This document shows positions 45,603 through 54,826 of a DNA stretch of 64,000 nt, piece after piece (within the stretch, counting starts at the first letter, position 1; each line of letters begins with the position of its first letter). The notes under the pieces were generated by a model. That model worked only from the letters and a program-made list of their open reading frames with translations. It did not search any database and had not been told where the DNA came from. The stretch is from assembly GCF_013415905.1 (NCBI RefSeq), contig NZ_CP058909.1, forward strand, positions 806,001-870,000, in the 5' to 3' direction. A program made the translations under genes and the position numbers. Source of the stretch: Halosimplex pelagicum (lineage in GTDB: Archaea; Halobacteriota; Halobacteria; Halobacteriales; Haloarculaceae).

Positions 45603-45708
45603 ACCGGATCGCCGTCCCGTGCCGGCTCTCTAAATCGACTTAATTCGGATAAAACGCGGTTGATAGCCGTGGGTTTATATGTGTTGACGGGACCTACCAG
45701 GGAGTAAG

Positions 45709-47337
45709 ATGGTCGAATCGTCACCTGTCGTCGCGGCGCTGCTGGTCGTGCTGGGGGCCGTCGGGGCGGTCCCCGCCGCCGCGCTGACGGGGGCCGGTGT
45801 CGGAGCCCAACAGACCGCGCCGAACGAGACGGTCGCCGAGGAGTCGCTCGCGCCGGGCGAGCGGTTCGCCGGCGTCGTCGGGATCGAGGCGGCCGAGTTC
45901 GAGAGCGAAGTCGCGGCGAGGTCGTTCGGCCAGCGGGTGGCCGCGGCGCGGTCGAACCGGTCGGTAGCGGGGGTCGTCGCTACGGAGGTCGACGACCTGG
46001 ACGGTCGGCTGACCGCGCTCGAAGCGCGGATCGGCCGACTCGAACGGGGTCACGAGAACGGCAACATCAGCGAGGGCCGGTATCGCGCCCGTCTGGCGCG
46101 GTTGCACGCGGAACAGCGGTCGATCCAGCGTCGCCTCAACCAGACGGCGGGCGTTGCTCGCACCCTCCCGTCGACCGCTCTCGAATCGAAGGGGACGAAC
46201 GTGACCGCGATCGACCGACTCCGAGCGAAGGCGGGAGAGCTGACCGGTCCCGAGGTCGCCGCCGTCGCCCGGAGGATCGCCGGCAAGAACGCCGGCGAAG
46301 GCATGGGCGGACCGCCGCCGTTCGCTGGGAACGGCACCGGACCGCCGGACGGTGCTGGACCGCTCGCCGGCGCTGGACCGCCCGACGACCGCGGGCGACC
46401 GAACGACACCGGACCGCCCGACGACCACAGTTCGGACGGGAGTGACGGTGGTGGCGCGAATCCAAACGGTGACGGCGGCGCGAACCCCGGAAACTCCGGC
46501 GGTGACGAGGGTGTCGGGAACGATAGAGATCCGTCCCCGACTGAGACCGCGGATTCGACCGAAGAGTCGGACACGCCGGATCTCACTGACAGCCCCGACC
46601 GGACCGACGCGCCGGATACGCCCGACCAGCCGGACACGCCGGACCCGGCCGATACCTCCGATCCCACCGACGCTCCCGATCCTACGGATGCCCCGGACTC
46701 GACCGACGCACCGGATTCCACGGACGCACCCGATACGCCGGATCCGACCGACGCGCCGGATACGCCAGATCCGACCGACGCGCCGGACACCGCGGACCCG
46801 ACCGACGCACCCGACACGCCTGACCCGACGGACACTCCCGATTCAACTGACGCTCCCGACCCCACCGATGCGCCTGACGGGACGCCGACGCCGACGGCCA
46901 CGCTGACGCCGACACCGACGACCACGCTGACGCCGACGGTCACTCCGACGCCGACCGCGTCACCCACGCCGACCGCCACGCTGACGCCGACTGCGACTCC
47001 GACACCGACCGCGACTTCGACGCCGACGGCCACTCCGACGCCGACTGCGACTCCGACGCCGACCGCGACGCAGAGTCAGAACGACACGCCGGATCCGACG
47101 GACGCGCCGGACACCGCGGACCCGACCGACGCACCCGACACGCCTGACCCGACGGATGCGCCGGATACGCCGGACCCGACGGACGCGCCGGACAGTCTGG
47201 ACGGTCCCGAACCGACCGGAGCCTCCGGCGGGAGCGACGGGGGCGTGCCCGCCGGCGTCTCGATGGTGGCGTCGGTCGAGGCGCCGGTGTACGACCGGAC
47301 CGTCGCGGTGTCCGACGAGGACGAGGCCGACGCGTAG
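45709..47337 (+). CDS. Exported helical protein with long Pro/Thr/Asp repeat tail (unit B')
   Basis: 542 residues. After the signal peptide, residues 40-190 are homologous to the protein at 43737-44753 (LAPGERFAGVVGIEAAEFES, ISEGRYRARLARLHAEQRS, LTGPEVAAVARRIAG). From about 200 the chain is disordered: Gly/Pro-rich, then repeated DPTDAPDTP units and TPTPTAT units, then a second DPTDAPD block. Such tails span the cell wall or glycan layer in haloarchaeal surface proteins. No transmembrane segment follows, so attachment is unclear. A TATA box at 45674-45680 indicates its own promoter. Confidence 0.72.
   Translation: MVESSPVVAALLVVLGAVGAVPAAALTGAGVGAQQTAPNETVAEESLAPGERFAGVVGIEAAEFESEVAARSFGQRVAAARSNRSVAGVVATEVDDLDGRLTALEARIGRLERGHENGNISEGRYRARLARLHAEQRSIQRRLNQTAGVARTLPSTALESKGTNVTAIDRLRAKAGELTGPEVAAVARRIAGKNAGEGMGGPPPFAGNGTGPPDGAGPLAGAGPPDDRGRPNDTGPPDDHSSDGSDGGGANPNGDGGANPGNSGGDEGVGNDRDPSPTETADSTEESDTPDLTDSPDRTDAPDTPDQPDTPDPADTSDPTDAPDPTDAPDSTDAPDSTDAPDTPDPTDAPDTPDPTDAPDTADPTDAPDTPDPTDTPDSTDAPDPTDAPDGTPTPTATLTPTPTTTLTPTVTPTPTASPTPTATLTPTATPTPTATSTPTATPTPTATPTPTATQSQNDTPDPTDAPDTADPTDAPDTPDPTDAPDTPDPTDAPDSLDGPEPTGASGGSDGGVPAGVSMVASVEAPVYDRTVAVSDEDEADA
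46567..47205 (+). repeat. Low-complexity DPTDAPD and TPTPTAT coding repeats
   Basis: Two blocks of degenerate 9-18 nt repeats coding DPTDAPD(T/S) flank a block of 6-nt-based repeats coding Thr-Pro. Prone to slippage, so length may vary between strains. Confidence 0.8.
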
Positions 47338-47666
47338 GGGAGACGGGCCGCTGGCGCGTGCGACGGACCCACAGGGCTCGCAGCGCCGGTTCGGAAAGTT
47401 TTAGTAGCGACTTGTCGGTAGTAGCAGGTACATGGCATCGACCCGCGCACCCGGCGTGCAGGCCGCGGCGAGTCGCGGGTCCGCCGACCGACTTTTCGCG
47501 CGTCGGCGCGCGGCGCCGACCGGCGTCGACGCCCGACGACCGCGGCGACGACGACCGGGCCGTTAGGCCCGAAACTACCTCTCCCATCGTCGCCACGTCT
47601 CGACTTCGACTCCCGCCACCGTCGGGTTCCGGGCGGACACCTCACCCGACAGTCACCACACAACAC
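47338..47666 (+). promoter_or_regulatory. Leader region of argG with promoter, possible Arg-rich leader peptide and hairpin
   Basis: A 329-nt gap without a recognised gene. A TATA-like element (gttttagta, 47398-47406, preceded by cggaaa) lies about 30 nt before an ATG at 47432, as in leaderless haloarchaeal transcripts. That ATG opens a 44-codon frame ending in TAG at 47564-47566 with 13 Arg codons. The stop sits inside a perfect 6-bp hairpin (47556-47571). The remaining ~95 nt up to argG has no TATA-like box. No other features seen. Confidence 0.5.
47432..47566 (+). CDS. Possible Arg-rich leader peptide (44 residues) upstream of argG
   Basis: Begins MASTRAPGVQAAASRGS and ends in an Arg-dense stretch (ARRPRRRRPGR). 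Thirteen of 44 residues are Arg, in front of the arginine operon, which is suggestive of translation-coupled control. GC-rich non-coding DNA also produces Arg-rich frames, so this may be chance. The promoter spacing is the best supporting point. Confidence 0.35.
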   Translation: MASTRAPGVQAAASRGSADRLFARRRAAPTGVDARRPRRRRPGR

Positions 47667-48923
47667 ATGACATCCGACCCATCCGGCACCGTCGCGCTCG
47701 CCTTCTCCGGCGGGCTCGACACGACAGTCTGCGTCCCGCTCATCAAGGAAGAGTACGGCTACGACGACGTCATCGGCGTCACCGTCGACGTCGGTCAGCC
47801 CGCAAAGGAGTTCGACGAGGCCGAGGAGACCGCCGAGGAACTCGGCCTCGAACACTTCGTCGTCGACGCCAAGCAGGAGTTCGCCGACCTCTGCCTGCAG
47901 TCCGTCAAGGCCAACGGCTCCTACCAGGGCTACCCCCTCGGGACCGCGCTGGCCCGTCCGGTCATCGCCAACGCCATCCTCGAAGTCGCCGAGGAGCAGG
48001 GCTGTAGCGCCCTCGCTCACGGCTGTACCGGGAAGGGCAACGACCAGCTGCGCTTCGAGGCCGTCTGGCGCGCCTCGGATCTGGACGTGCTCGCGCCGGT
48101 GCGCGAACTCGGGCTCACCCGCGAGTGGGAGAGCGAGTACGCCGCCGAGAAGGGCCTGCCCGTCGAGGGCGGCGACGGCGGCCGCTGGAGCATCGACACC
48201 AACCTCTGGAGCCGCTCGGTCGAGGGTTCGGAACTCGAAGACCCCGCTCACGTCCCCGGCGAGGAGATCTACGACTGGACGCAGGCGCCCGGGTCGGCCG
48301 AACCCGAGACCGTCGAGGTCGAGTTCGAGCAGGGCGAGGTCGTCGCCGTCGACGGCCAAGAGCAGAGCGCCGTCGAACTCATCGATGACCTCAACGAGCG
48401 CGCCGGCGCCCACGGCGTCGGCCGCTCGGACATCATGGAGGACCGCATGCTCGGGCTCAAGGTCCGCGAGAACTACGAGCACCCCGCTGCGACGGTGCTC
48501 CTGACCGCCCACGAGGCGCTCGAATCGCTCGTCCTCACCCAGGAGGAGCGCTCGTTCAAGCAGCAGGTCGACCAGCGCTGGGCCCAGAAGGGCTACGAGG
48601 GGCTGGTCGAGGCGCCGCTGACGAAGGCCCTGGAGAGCTTCATCGAACAGACTCAGACGAAGGTCACGGGGACCGTCACCGTCAAGCTCGACGGCGGCCA
48701 GGCCCGCGCGGTCGGTCGCGACAGCGAGTACGCCGTCTACAGCGAGTCGGCGGCCTCGTTCAACGAGGAGGCGGTGACGGACGACATCACGCAGGACGAC
48801 GCGACGGGCGTCGCGAAGTACCACGGCTTCCAGTCGCGCCTGGCCAACCGCGTCGCCCAGAACGTCGCGGCGAAACAGGCCGAGGCCGCCACCGACGGCG
48901 GCGAAACCGAAGACGAGAACTGA
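47667..48923 (+). CDS. argG: Argininosuccinate synthase
   Basis: 418 residues. Joins citrulline and aspartate at ATP cost to give argininosuccinate. The PP-loop ATP motif AFSGGLDTTV is at the N-terminus. GCTGKGNDQLRFE and the citrulline/aspartate-binding segments (YQGYPLGTALARPVIA, EDPAHVPGEEIYDWTQAP) are intact. Length is normal. The ATG at 47667 fits the first strand (GTVALAF). argH follows after one base, so the two genes form an operon. Confidence 0.96.
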   Translation: MTSDPSGTVALAFSGGLDTTVCVPLIKEEYGYDDVIGVTVDVGQPAKEFDEAEETAEELGLEHFVVDAKQEFADLCLQSVKANGSYQGYPLGTALARPVIANAILEVAEEQGCSALAHGCTGKGNDQLRFEAVWRASDLDVLAPVRELGLTREWESEYAAEKGLPVEGGDGGRWSIDTNLWSRSVEGSELEDPAHVPGEEIYDWTQAPGSAEPETVEVEFEQGEVVAVDGQEQSAVELIDDLNERAGAHGVGRSDIMEDRMLGLKVRENYEHPAATVLLTAHEALESLVLTQEERSFKQQVDQRWAQKGYEGLVEAPLTKALESFIEQTQTKVTGTVTVKLDGGQARAVGRDSEYAVYSESAASFNEEAVTDDITQDDATGVAKYHGFQSRLANRVAQNVAAKQAEAATDGGETEDEN

Positions 48924-48924
48924 G

Positions 48925-50463
48925 ATGACCGACGGCGAGGACACACCCGGCGCGGACGAGACGGCCGACGCGAGCGGCGCAGGCGGGTCGGCGGACGGCG
49001 CGACGACCGGCGGGACCGCGATCCGCCGGGACCGCTTTTCCGGCGGCCCCGCGCGCGGGTTCATGTCCTCGCTGGCCGCCGACGAGCGCATCTTCGCCGC
49101 GGACCTCCAGGTCGACCGCGCCCACACGGTGATGCTGGCCGAGCAGGGCATCGTCGACGACGAGGACGCCGCGGCCATTCTGGACGCTCTCGACGACGTG
49201 GAAGCGGCAGGCCACGGCGAACTGCCCGACGCCGAGGACGTCCACGAGGCGATCGAGACGGCGGTTATCCAGCGCGTCGGCCCCGAGGGCGGGCGCATGC
49301 ACACCGCCCGGTCGCGCAACGACGAGGTGGCGACCTGCATCCGCTACCGCCTGCGCGCGGACATCTTCGAGGCGCTGGAGACGGTCGTGGGCGCGCGCGA
49401 ACAGTTGCTCGACGCCGCCGAATCGCACACCGAGACGGTGATGCCAGGGTTCACGCACCTGCAGTACGCCCAGCCCGTGACCGTGGCTCACTGGATCCTG
49501 TCCTACGAGGGGCCGCTGGCGCGCGACACCGAGCGGCTGCTCGCGGCGCTGGACACCACGAACCAGTCGCCGCTCGGCGCGGCCGCCTTCGCCGGGACGC
49601 CGTTCGACGTGGACCGCGAGCGCACGGCCGAACTACTGGGCTTCGACGGGACTGTGGCGAACTCGATGGACGCCACGTCTTCGCGGGACTTCCTCGTGGA
49701 GACGACGAGCGCCTTGACGACGCTAGCGACGATGCTGTCCGGCATGGCCGAGGACCTCGTCGTCTACAGCGGTCGGGACTACCTGGAGATCAGCGACGAC
49801 TACGCCTCCACGTCGTCGATCATGCCTCAGAAGAAGAACCCCGACACGCTGGAGATCGTGCGCGCCACGGCCGGCGAGGCCCAGGGCGCGCTCCAGCGGC
49901 TCCTGACGACGCTGAAGGGGCTGCCCCGCTCGTACAACATCGACCTGCAGGAGGCGACGCCGCCGGCGTGGACCGCGGTGGACTCGGTGCCGCCCGCGCT
50001 GGAGGTGGCGACCGGGGCGCTGACGACCGCCGAGTGGCACGAGGACGTGCTGGCGGCCGAAGCCGCCGCCGGGTTCTCGACGGCGACCGGCGTCGCCGAC
50101 CGGCTGGCGATGGCGGGCGTCCCGTTCCGGACGGCCCACGAGGTCGTCGCGACCGTCGCCGAGGATCTGGACCCCGGGCAGGACGCGCCCGAGATCGCCG
50201 AACTGGAGGCCGCCGCCGAGGGGATCCTGGGCGAGCCGCTGACGGCCTACGTCGACGCCGAGACGCTGGAAGCGACGCTCGACCCCGTCGAGAGCGTGGC
50301 GATGCGCGACTCGGCCGGCGGGCCGGCGCCTGAGGCGGTCGCCACCCAGATCGAGGAGGCCCGTGAGCGCCTGGCCGCCGACGAGGACGCGGTCGCCGAG
50401 CGCACCGACGCGGTCGCGACGGCGCTCGACGACCTCGAATCGGAGGTGGCCGACTATGTCTGA
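48925..50463 (+). CDS. argH: Argininosuccinate lyase
   Basis: 512 residues. Splits argininosuccinate into arginine and fumarate. The fumarase-superfamily signature STSSIMPQKKNPD is present, with RMHTARSRNDEVAT and the catalytic region GFTHLQYAQPVTVAHW. About 35 acidic residues precede the conserved core, a haloarchaeal extension. It is separated by one base from argG and by a 215-nt promoter region from lysW. Confidence 0.96.
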   Translation: MTDGEDTPGADETADASGAGGSADGATTGGTAIRRDRFSGGPARGFMSSLAADERIFAADLQVDRAHTVMLAEQGIVDDEDAAAILDALDDVEAAGHGELPDAEDVHEAIETAVIQRVGPEGGRMHTARSRNDEVATCIRYRLRADIFEALETVVGAREQLLDAAESHTETVMPGFTHLQYAQPVTVAHWILSYEGPLARDTERLLAALDTTNQSPLGAAAFAGTPFDVDRERTAELLGFDGTVANSMDATSSRDFLVETTSALTTLATMLSGMAEDLVVYSGRDYLEISDDYASTSSIMPQKKNPDTLEIVRATAGEAQGALQRLLTTLKGLPRSYNIDLQEATPPAWTAVDSVPPALEVATGALTTAEWHEDVLAAEAAAGFSTATGVADRLAMAGVPFRTAHEVVATVAEDLDPGQDAPEIAELEAAAEGILGEPLTAYVDAETLEATLDPVESVAMRDSAGGPAPEAVATQIEEARERLAADEDAVAERTDAVATALDDLESEVADYV

Positions 50464-50590
50464 GCGCCGAGACGCCCGCGGCCGCCTCCAGACCGACCCA
50501 CGCCACCGACCGCAGCCGCTCCCACGACCCCGCGAGGGGAAATAACATAAAACTGATACAGTGAACGGACTGTCCACGAAATCGGGCCCG

Positions 50591-50653
50591 CGACGCGCTT
50601 AGCGTCGAGTATGCGTAACTATTTTTGTCTGATAGGTTCGAAGCGTTTAAGTA
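50591..50653 (+). promoter_or_regulatory. Promoter region of the lysW-argF operon
   Basis: A 6-nt inverted repeat (cgacgc and gcgtcg, 50591-50607, 5-nt spacer) may be the argH terminator or an operator. The TATA box tttaagta at 50646-50653, preceded by cgaag, lies about 29 nt before the lysW ATG. Confidence 0.6.
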
Positions 50654-50678
50654 GATAGCAGGGTGAGTAGGGGGTACG

Positions 50679-50843
50679 ATGGCAGAATGCGTCGAGTGCG
50701 GAGCGGAAGTAACTCTGCACGACGGCATCGAGATAGGAGAGATCGTCGACTGTGGCACCTGCGGTGCGGAGCTCGAAGTCGTCGACACCGAACCTCCAGT
50801 CCTCGAGACGGCACCCGAGCTCGAAGAGGACTGGGGTGAGTGA
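50679..50843 (+). CDS. lysW: LysW amino-group carrier protein
   Basis: 54 residues. Small acidic zinc-ribbon carrier whose C-terminal Glu is joined to the amino group of glutamate by ArgX, shielding it through ornithine synthesis. Cys pairs CVEC (4 and 7) and CGTC (25 and 28) bind zinc; the invariant C-terminus EDWGE is present. Too short for many gene finders. Its TGA overlaps the GTG of argX by 4 nt, marking the operon start. Confidence 0.95.
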   Translation: MAECVECGAEVTLHDGIEIGEIVDCGTCGAELEVVDTEPPVLETAPELEEDWGE

Positions 50844-51745
50844 GAGTGAAGGTCGGCATCCTCTACTCCCGGATCCGCCGGGACGAGAAGCTCCTGCTGA
50901 ACGAGCTGCGTGAGCGCGACCACGAGGTCGTCAAGGTCGACGTGCGCAAGCAGCGCTTCGGGCTCTCGGAGCCCCCGGAGGACATGCGCGGCGTCGACGT
51001 GCTCGTCGACCGCTGTCTGGCGACGAGCCGCTCGCTGTACGCGACGGAGTTCGCCGACGCCTACGGCATCCCGGTCGTCAACAGCGCCGAGACCGCCGAG
51101 GTCTGCGCGAACAAGGTGAAAAACAGCCTCGCGCTGGAGAAGGCGGGCGTCCCGACACCGGCGACCGACGTAGCGTTCACGAAAGACGCCGCCCTCGAAA
51201 GTATCGAGGACTTCGGCTATCCGTGCGTCCTCAAGCCCGTGGTCGGGTCGTGGGGCCGCCTGATGGCGAAGATCGACTCGCGCTCCGCGGCGGAGGCGAT
51301 CCTCGAACACAAGGAGACCCTGGGCCACTACGAGCACAAGGTCTTCTACATCCAGGAGTTCGTCGACAAGCCGGGCCGGGACATCCGCATCGTCGCGGTC
51401 GACGGCGAGCCGGTCGCCGGCATGGTCCGCTCGTCGGACCACTGGCTGACCAACGCCGCCAAGGGTGCCGAGACCTCGGAGATCGAGATCACGCCGGAGA
51501 TGGAGGAACTCGTCGAGAAGGCCAGCGACGCCGTCGGCGGCGGCCTGCTGGGGATCGACCTCATGGAGACCGGCGTCGACGAGGACGGTGAGCCCTCGGG
51601 GTACACCGTCCACGAGGTCAACCACACCGTCGAGTTCAAGGCGCTCGACGAGGTCACCGACGTGGACGTGCCCGCGACGGTCGTCGACTGGCTGGAGACC
51701 ACCGCCGAGGCCGGCGAGAGCGAGACCGCAGAGGCGGCGACATGA
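50840..51745 (+). CDS. argX: Glutamate-LysW ligase ArgX (RimK-like ATP-grasp)
   Basis: 301 residues. ATP-dependent ligation of glutamate to LysW. ATP-grasp blocks VGILYSRIRRDEKLLL, GYPCVLKPVVGSWGRLM, VFYIQEFVDKPGRDIRI and GLLGIDLMETG are visible, with Glu/Asn metal residues in HEVNHTVEFK. Start GTG at 50840 overlaps lysW's stop (gtga); GTG 50846 is an alternative. In some archaea the enzyme also makes LysW-aminoadipate (LysX), but this arg operon argues for ArgX. Confidence 0.92.
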   Translation: MRVKVGILYSRIRRDEKLLLNELRERDHEVVKVDVRKQRFGLSEPPEDMRGVDVLVDRCLATSRSLYATEFADAYGIPVVNSAETAEVCANKVKNSLALEKAGVPTPATDVAFTKDAALESIEDFGYPCVLKPVVGSWGRLMAKIDSRSAAEAILEHKETLGHYEHKVFYIQEFVDKPGRDIRIVAVDGEPVAGMVRSSDHWLTNAAKGAETSEIEITPEMEELVEKASDAVGGGLLGIDLMETGVDEDGEPSGYTVHEVNHTVEFKALDEVTDVDVPATVVDWLETTAEAGESETAEAAT

Positions 51746-52809
51746 CGGGAGGAGACCGCATGAGCGACGACGCGACATACACGGCGTCGGTCGTCGGCGG
51801 CACGGGCTTCACGGGCGGCGAACTGCTTCGCCTGCTCGCGGGCCACCCCGAGTTCGAAGTCGTTCAGGCGACCAGCCGCTCGAAGGAGAACAAGACGGTG
51901 GGCCACGCCCACCCGAACCTCCGCGATCTGGACCTGCGGTTCTCCTCGCCGGAGGACCTGGAGAGCGTCGACGCGCTGTTCGCCGCGACGCCCCACGGCG
52001 TCTCGATGGAGCAGATCGACGAGTTTCAGGACGCGGCCGAGACGGTCGTCGACCTCTCGGCGGACTTCCGGCTGAACACGGAAGACCAGTACGACGAGTG
52101 GTACGACGGGCACACGCGCCCGGAACTGCTCGACGAGTCCGTCTACGCGCTCCCGGAGATCACGCGCGACGAGCTACCGGGCGCGGATCTGATCGCCTCC
52201 GGTGGCTGTAACGCCACGGCGACTATCCTCGGCCTGAAGCCGCTGGTCGAGGAGGGTATCCTCACCGGCGACGAGCAGATAGTGGTGGACGTGAAGGTCG
52301 GCTCCTCGGAGGGCGGCGCAGGGGGCGGCGAAGCCTCCAGCCACCCCGAGCGCTCGGGCGTCGTTCGCCCGTACGCGCCGACGGGCCACCGCCACGAGGC
52401 CGAGATCGAGCAGTTCCTCGGGCTGGACGTCTCCTTCACCGTCCACGCGGTGGACATGATCCGCGGCGCGAGCGCGACCTGTCACGTCTTCCCGGGCGAG
52501 CCCGTCTCGAAGGGCGACCTCTGGGGGGCGTATCGCGGCGAGTACGGCGAGGAGCCGTTCGTCGAGCTCGTGGCGGGCGGCGGCGGGGTGTATCGCTACC
52601 CCGAGCCCAAGGCGGTCGCGGGGACGAATCGTGCCGAGGTCGGGTTCGAGCTCGACCCCGGAAACAGGCGCCTCGTCGTCTTCTCGGCGATCGACAACAT
52701 GATGAAAGGTTCGGCGGGGCAGGCGGTCCACGCCGCCAACGTCGCCCTCGGTATCGAGGAGACCGCGGGGCTGGAGTTCGGGGGCCTCCACCCGGTCGGC
52801 GCCCCCTGA
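51742..52809 (+). CDS. argC: LysW-glutamyl-phosphate reductase
   Basis: 355 residues. NADPH-dependent reduction of the acyl phosphate to semialdehyde. The Rossmann motif GGTGFTGGELLR is at residues 19-30, the catalytic Cys156 in ASGGCNATA, and His in RPYAPTGHRHEAE. A substrate-domain VHAVDMIRGASATCHV strand follows. The start overlaps argX by 4 nt (atga). An additional ATG at 51760 would remove the first six residues. Confidence 0.94.
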   Translation: MTGGDRMSDDATYTASVVGGTGFTGGELLRLLAGHPEFEVVQATSRSKENKTVGHAHPNLRDLDLRFSSPEDLESVDALFAATPHGVSMEQIDEFQDAAETVVDLSADFRLNTEDQYDEWYDGHTRPELLDESVYALPEITRDELPGADLIASGGCNATATILGLKPLVEEGILTGDEQIVVDVKVGSSEGGAGGGEASSHPERSGVVRPYAPTGHRHEAEIEQFLGLDVSFTVHAVDMIRGASATCHVFPGEPVSKGDLWGAYRGEYGEEPFVELVAGGGGVYRYPEPKAVAGTNRAEVGFELDPGNRRLVVFSAIDNMMKGSAGQAVHAANVALGIEETAGLEFGGLHPVGAP

Positions 52810-52823
52810 GCAGGTGATTTTTC

Positions 52824-53696
52824 GTGACTACAGTCGTCAAGATCGGCGGCGCCCGCGCGGTCGACCCCGCGGGCGCACTGGCGGACGTTGCATCGCTGCG
52901 TGAGGACGGAGAGAGCGTCGCGGTCGTCCACGGCGGCTCGACGGCCGTCGACGAGACGCTCGAACGCCTCGGCATCGAACCGGAGTACGTCGAGACGCCG
53001 TCGGGCGTCGTCGGCCGGTTCACCGACGCCGAGACCATGGAAGTGTTCGAGATGGTGTTCGGCCACCTCAACACGCAACTCGTCGCGGGCCTCCAGAGCC
53101 AGGGCGTCGACGCGGTCGGGCTCAACGGCGTGGACGGCAAGCTACTCTACGGCCCGCGCAAGTCCGCCGTGCGGGTCATGGAAGACGGGACTCGCAAGAT
53201 CAAGCGCGGGGACCACTCGGGCACGATCAAGCAGGTCAACGCCGACCTGCTGGAGACGCTGTTCGCGGACGGCTACACTCCCGTGGCGTCGCCGCCGATG
53301 GCCGGGAAAGACGACGAGGAAGTCGTGCCGGTCAACACGGACGCCGACCGCTCGGCCGCCCACATCGCCGGTGCGGTCGGCGCGACGCTCGTCCTGCTGA
53401 CGGACGTGGAGGGCATCTACGAAGACCCGGACGACCCGGAGACGCTCATCGAGAGCGTCGAGACGGCCGACGACTGGGGCGGCCTCGAAGACGCCGCCGA
53501 GGGCTTCATGGAGCGGAAGGTGATGGCTATCGAAGAGGCCATCGAGGGCGGTGCCGAGGAAGTGGTGGTCGCGGACGCCAACGCCGACGACCCCATCCTG
53601 TCGGCGCTGGACGGCGGCGGCACGCACGTCTACGCGTCGGCGCTTTCGGATACTGCGGACGGTCACGCGGACACGACGGAGGAGGATTCACAATGA
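52824..53696 (+). CDS. argB: LysW-glutamate kinase
   Basis: 290 residues from a GTG start. Amino-acid kinase fold: TTVVKIGGARAVDP for the phosphate-binding Lys-Gly-Gly, VVHGGSTAVDETLE, PVNTDADRSAAHIAGA for the catalytic Asp, and LLTDVEGIYEDPDD. Phosphorylates the side-chain carboxyl of LysW-bound glutamate. It lacks the N-terminal helix typical of arginine-inhibited bacterial NAGK, so feedback control at this step is not obvious. The stop overlaps argD by 4 nt. Confidence 0.94.
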   Translation: MTTVVKIGGARAVDPAGALADVASLREDGESVAVVHGGSTAVDETLERLGIEPEYVETPSGVVGRFTDAETMEVFEMVFGHLNTQLVAGLQSQGVDAVGLNGVDGKLLYGPRKSAVRVMEDGTRKIKRGDHSGTIKQVNADLLETLFADGYTPVASPPMAGKDDEEVVPVNTDADRSAAHIAGAVGATLVLLTDVEGIYEDPDDPETLIESVETADDWGGLEDAAEGFMERKVMAIEEAIEGGAEEVVVADANADDPILSALDGGGTHVYASALSDTADGHADTTEEDSQ

Positions 53697-54826
53697 GCGG
53701 ATTCGTCTTTTCGGAGAAACCGATCCAGATCGAGGAGGGCGACGGCACAGTACTGTACGACGACGACGGCACAGAGTACCTCGACATGGGCGCATCGTAC
53801 GCCTGCGTCCCGCTGGGCCACGGCCACGAGGCCGTCCACGACGCCGTCACCGAGCAGTTCGAGAAACTGACCTACGTCCAGGCATCGTACCCCAACGCCG
53901 CGCGGACGGCGCTGTACGAGCGACTCGCCGACACGGCGCCCGACCCCATCGACTACACGTGGCTGTGTAACTCGGGCACGGAGGCCAACGAGGCAGCGCT
54001 GAAGTTCGCCCGCTCGGCGACCGGCAACTCCAAGATCGTCGCGACGATGCAGGGGTTCCACGGGCGCACGATGGGCGCGCTGGCGACCACGTGGAAGAGC
54101 AAGTACAAGAAGCCCTACGAGCCGCTGATGGGCGACGTGGAGTTCGTGCCCTACGACGACGGCGACGAACTCGCCGACGCGGTCGACGACGAGACCGCCG
54201 CGGTGATCGTCGAGCCCGTGCAGGGCGAGGGCGGCATCAACCCCGCCTCCGCCGAGTTCCTCCAGCGCGCACGCGAGGAGACCGAGGAGGCCGGCGCGGC
54301 GCTGATCTTCGACGAGGTTCAAACGGGTATGGGCCGGACGGGGTCGCTGTGGGCGGCCGAGCAGTCCGGCGTGACGCCCGACATCCTGACGGCAGCGAAA
54401 GGCCTCGGAAACGGCTTCCCCGTCGGCGCGACGCTCTGCCGGGAGTGGATCGCCGACAACTACGGCTCGCATGCCTCGACGTTCTCGGGCGGTCCCGTCA
54501 TCTCCGCGGCCGCCGGGACGACCGTCTCGACCATCGTCGAGGAGGATATCCCGGGTCACGCCGCCGACGTGGGGGCGTACATGCAGGAGCGCCTCGAAGA
54601 CGAGATCGGCGACGACGTGCGCGAGGTGCGCGGCGAGGGCCTGATGGTCGGCGTCGAGGTCGGCCGCGGCGCCAACCGCGCGCTGAAGCAACTCGCGATG
54701 AACCACCAGGTCCTGGCGCTCCCCGCGGGGCGGACCGTCGTGCGGTTCCTCCCGCCGCTGACCGTCACCGAGGACGAGGTCGACCAGGTCGTCGACGCCA
54801 TGGCGGAGGTCGTCGGCGATGAGTGA
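53693..54826 (+). CDS. argD: LysW-glutamate-semialdehyde aminotransferase
   Basis: 377 residues of class III PLP aminotransferase. Converts the semialdehyde to LysW-ornithine using glutamate. Cofactor motifs: NSGTEANEAALKFAR, IFDEVQTGMGRTG with the Asp binding PLP, and the Schiff-base Lys in AAKGLGNGFPVGA. The start overlaps argB (atga), and the stop overlaps lysK by 8 nt. Normal length. Confidence 0.95.
   Translation: MSGFVFSEKPIQIEEGDGTVLYDDDGTEYLDMGASYACVPLGHGHEAVHDAVTEQFEKLTYVQASYPNAARTALYERLADTAPDPIDYTWLCNSGTEANEAALKFARSATGNSKIVATMQGFHGRTMGALATTWKSKYKKPYEPLMGDVEFVPYDDGDELADAVDDETAAVIVEPVQGEGGINPASAEFLQRAREETEEAGAALIFDEVQTGMGRTGSLWAAEQSGVTPDILTAAKGLGNGFPVGATLCREWIADNYGSHASTFSGGPVISAAAGTTVSTIVEEDIPGHAADVGAYMQERLEDEIGDDVREVRGEGLMVGVEVGRGANRALKQLAMNHQVLALPAGRTVVRFLPPLTVTEDEVDQVVDAMAEVVGDE

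Noticed and set aside
46567..47205. Possible CRISPR-like array
   Set aside because: The repeats are in-frame coding repeats for Pro/Thr/Asp residues with no unique spacers.
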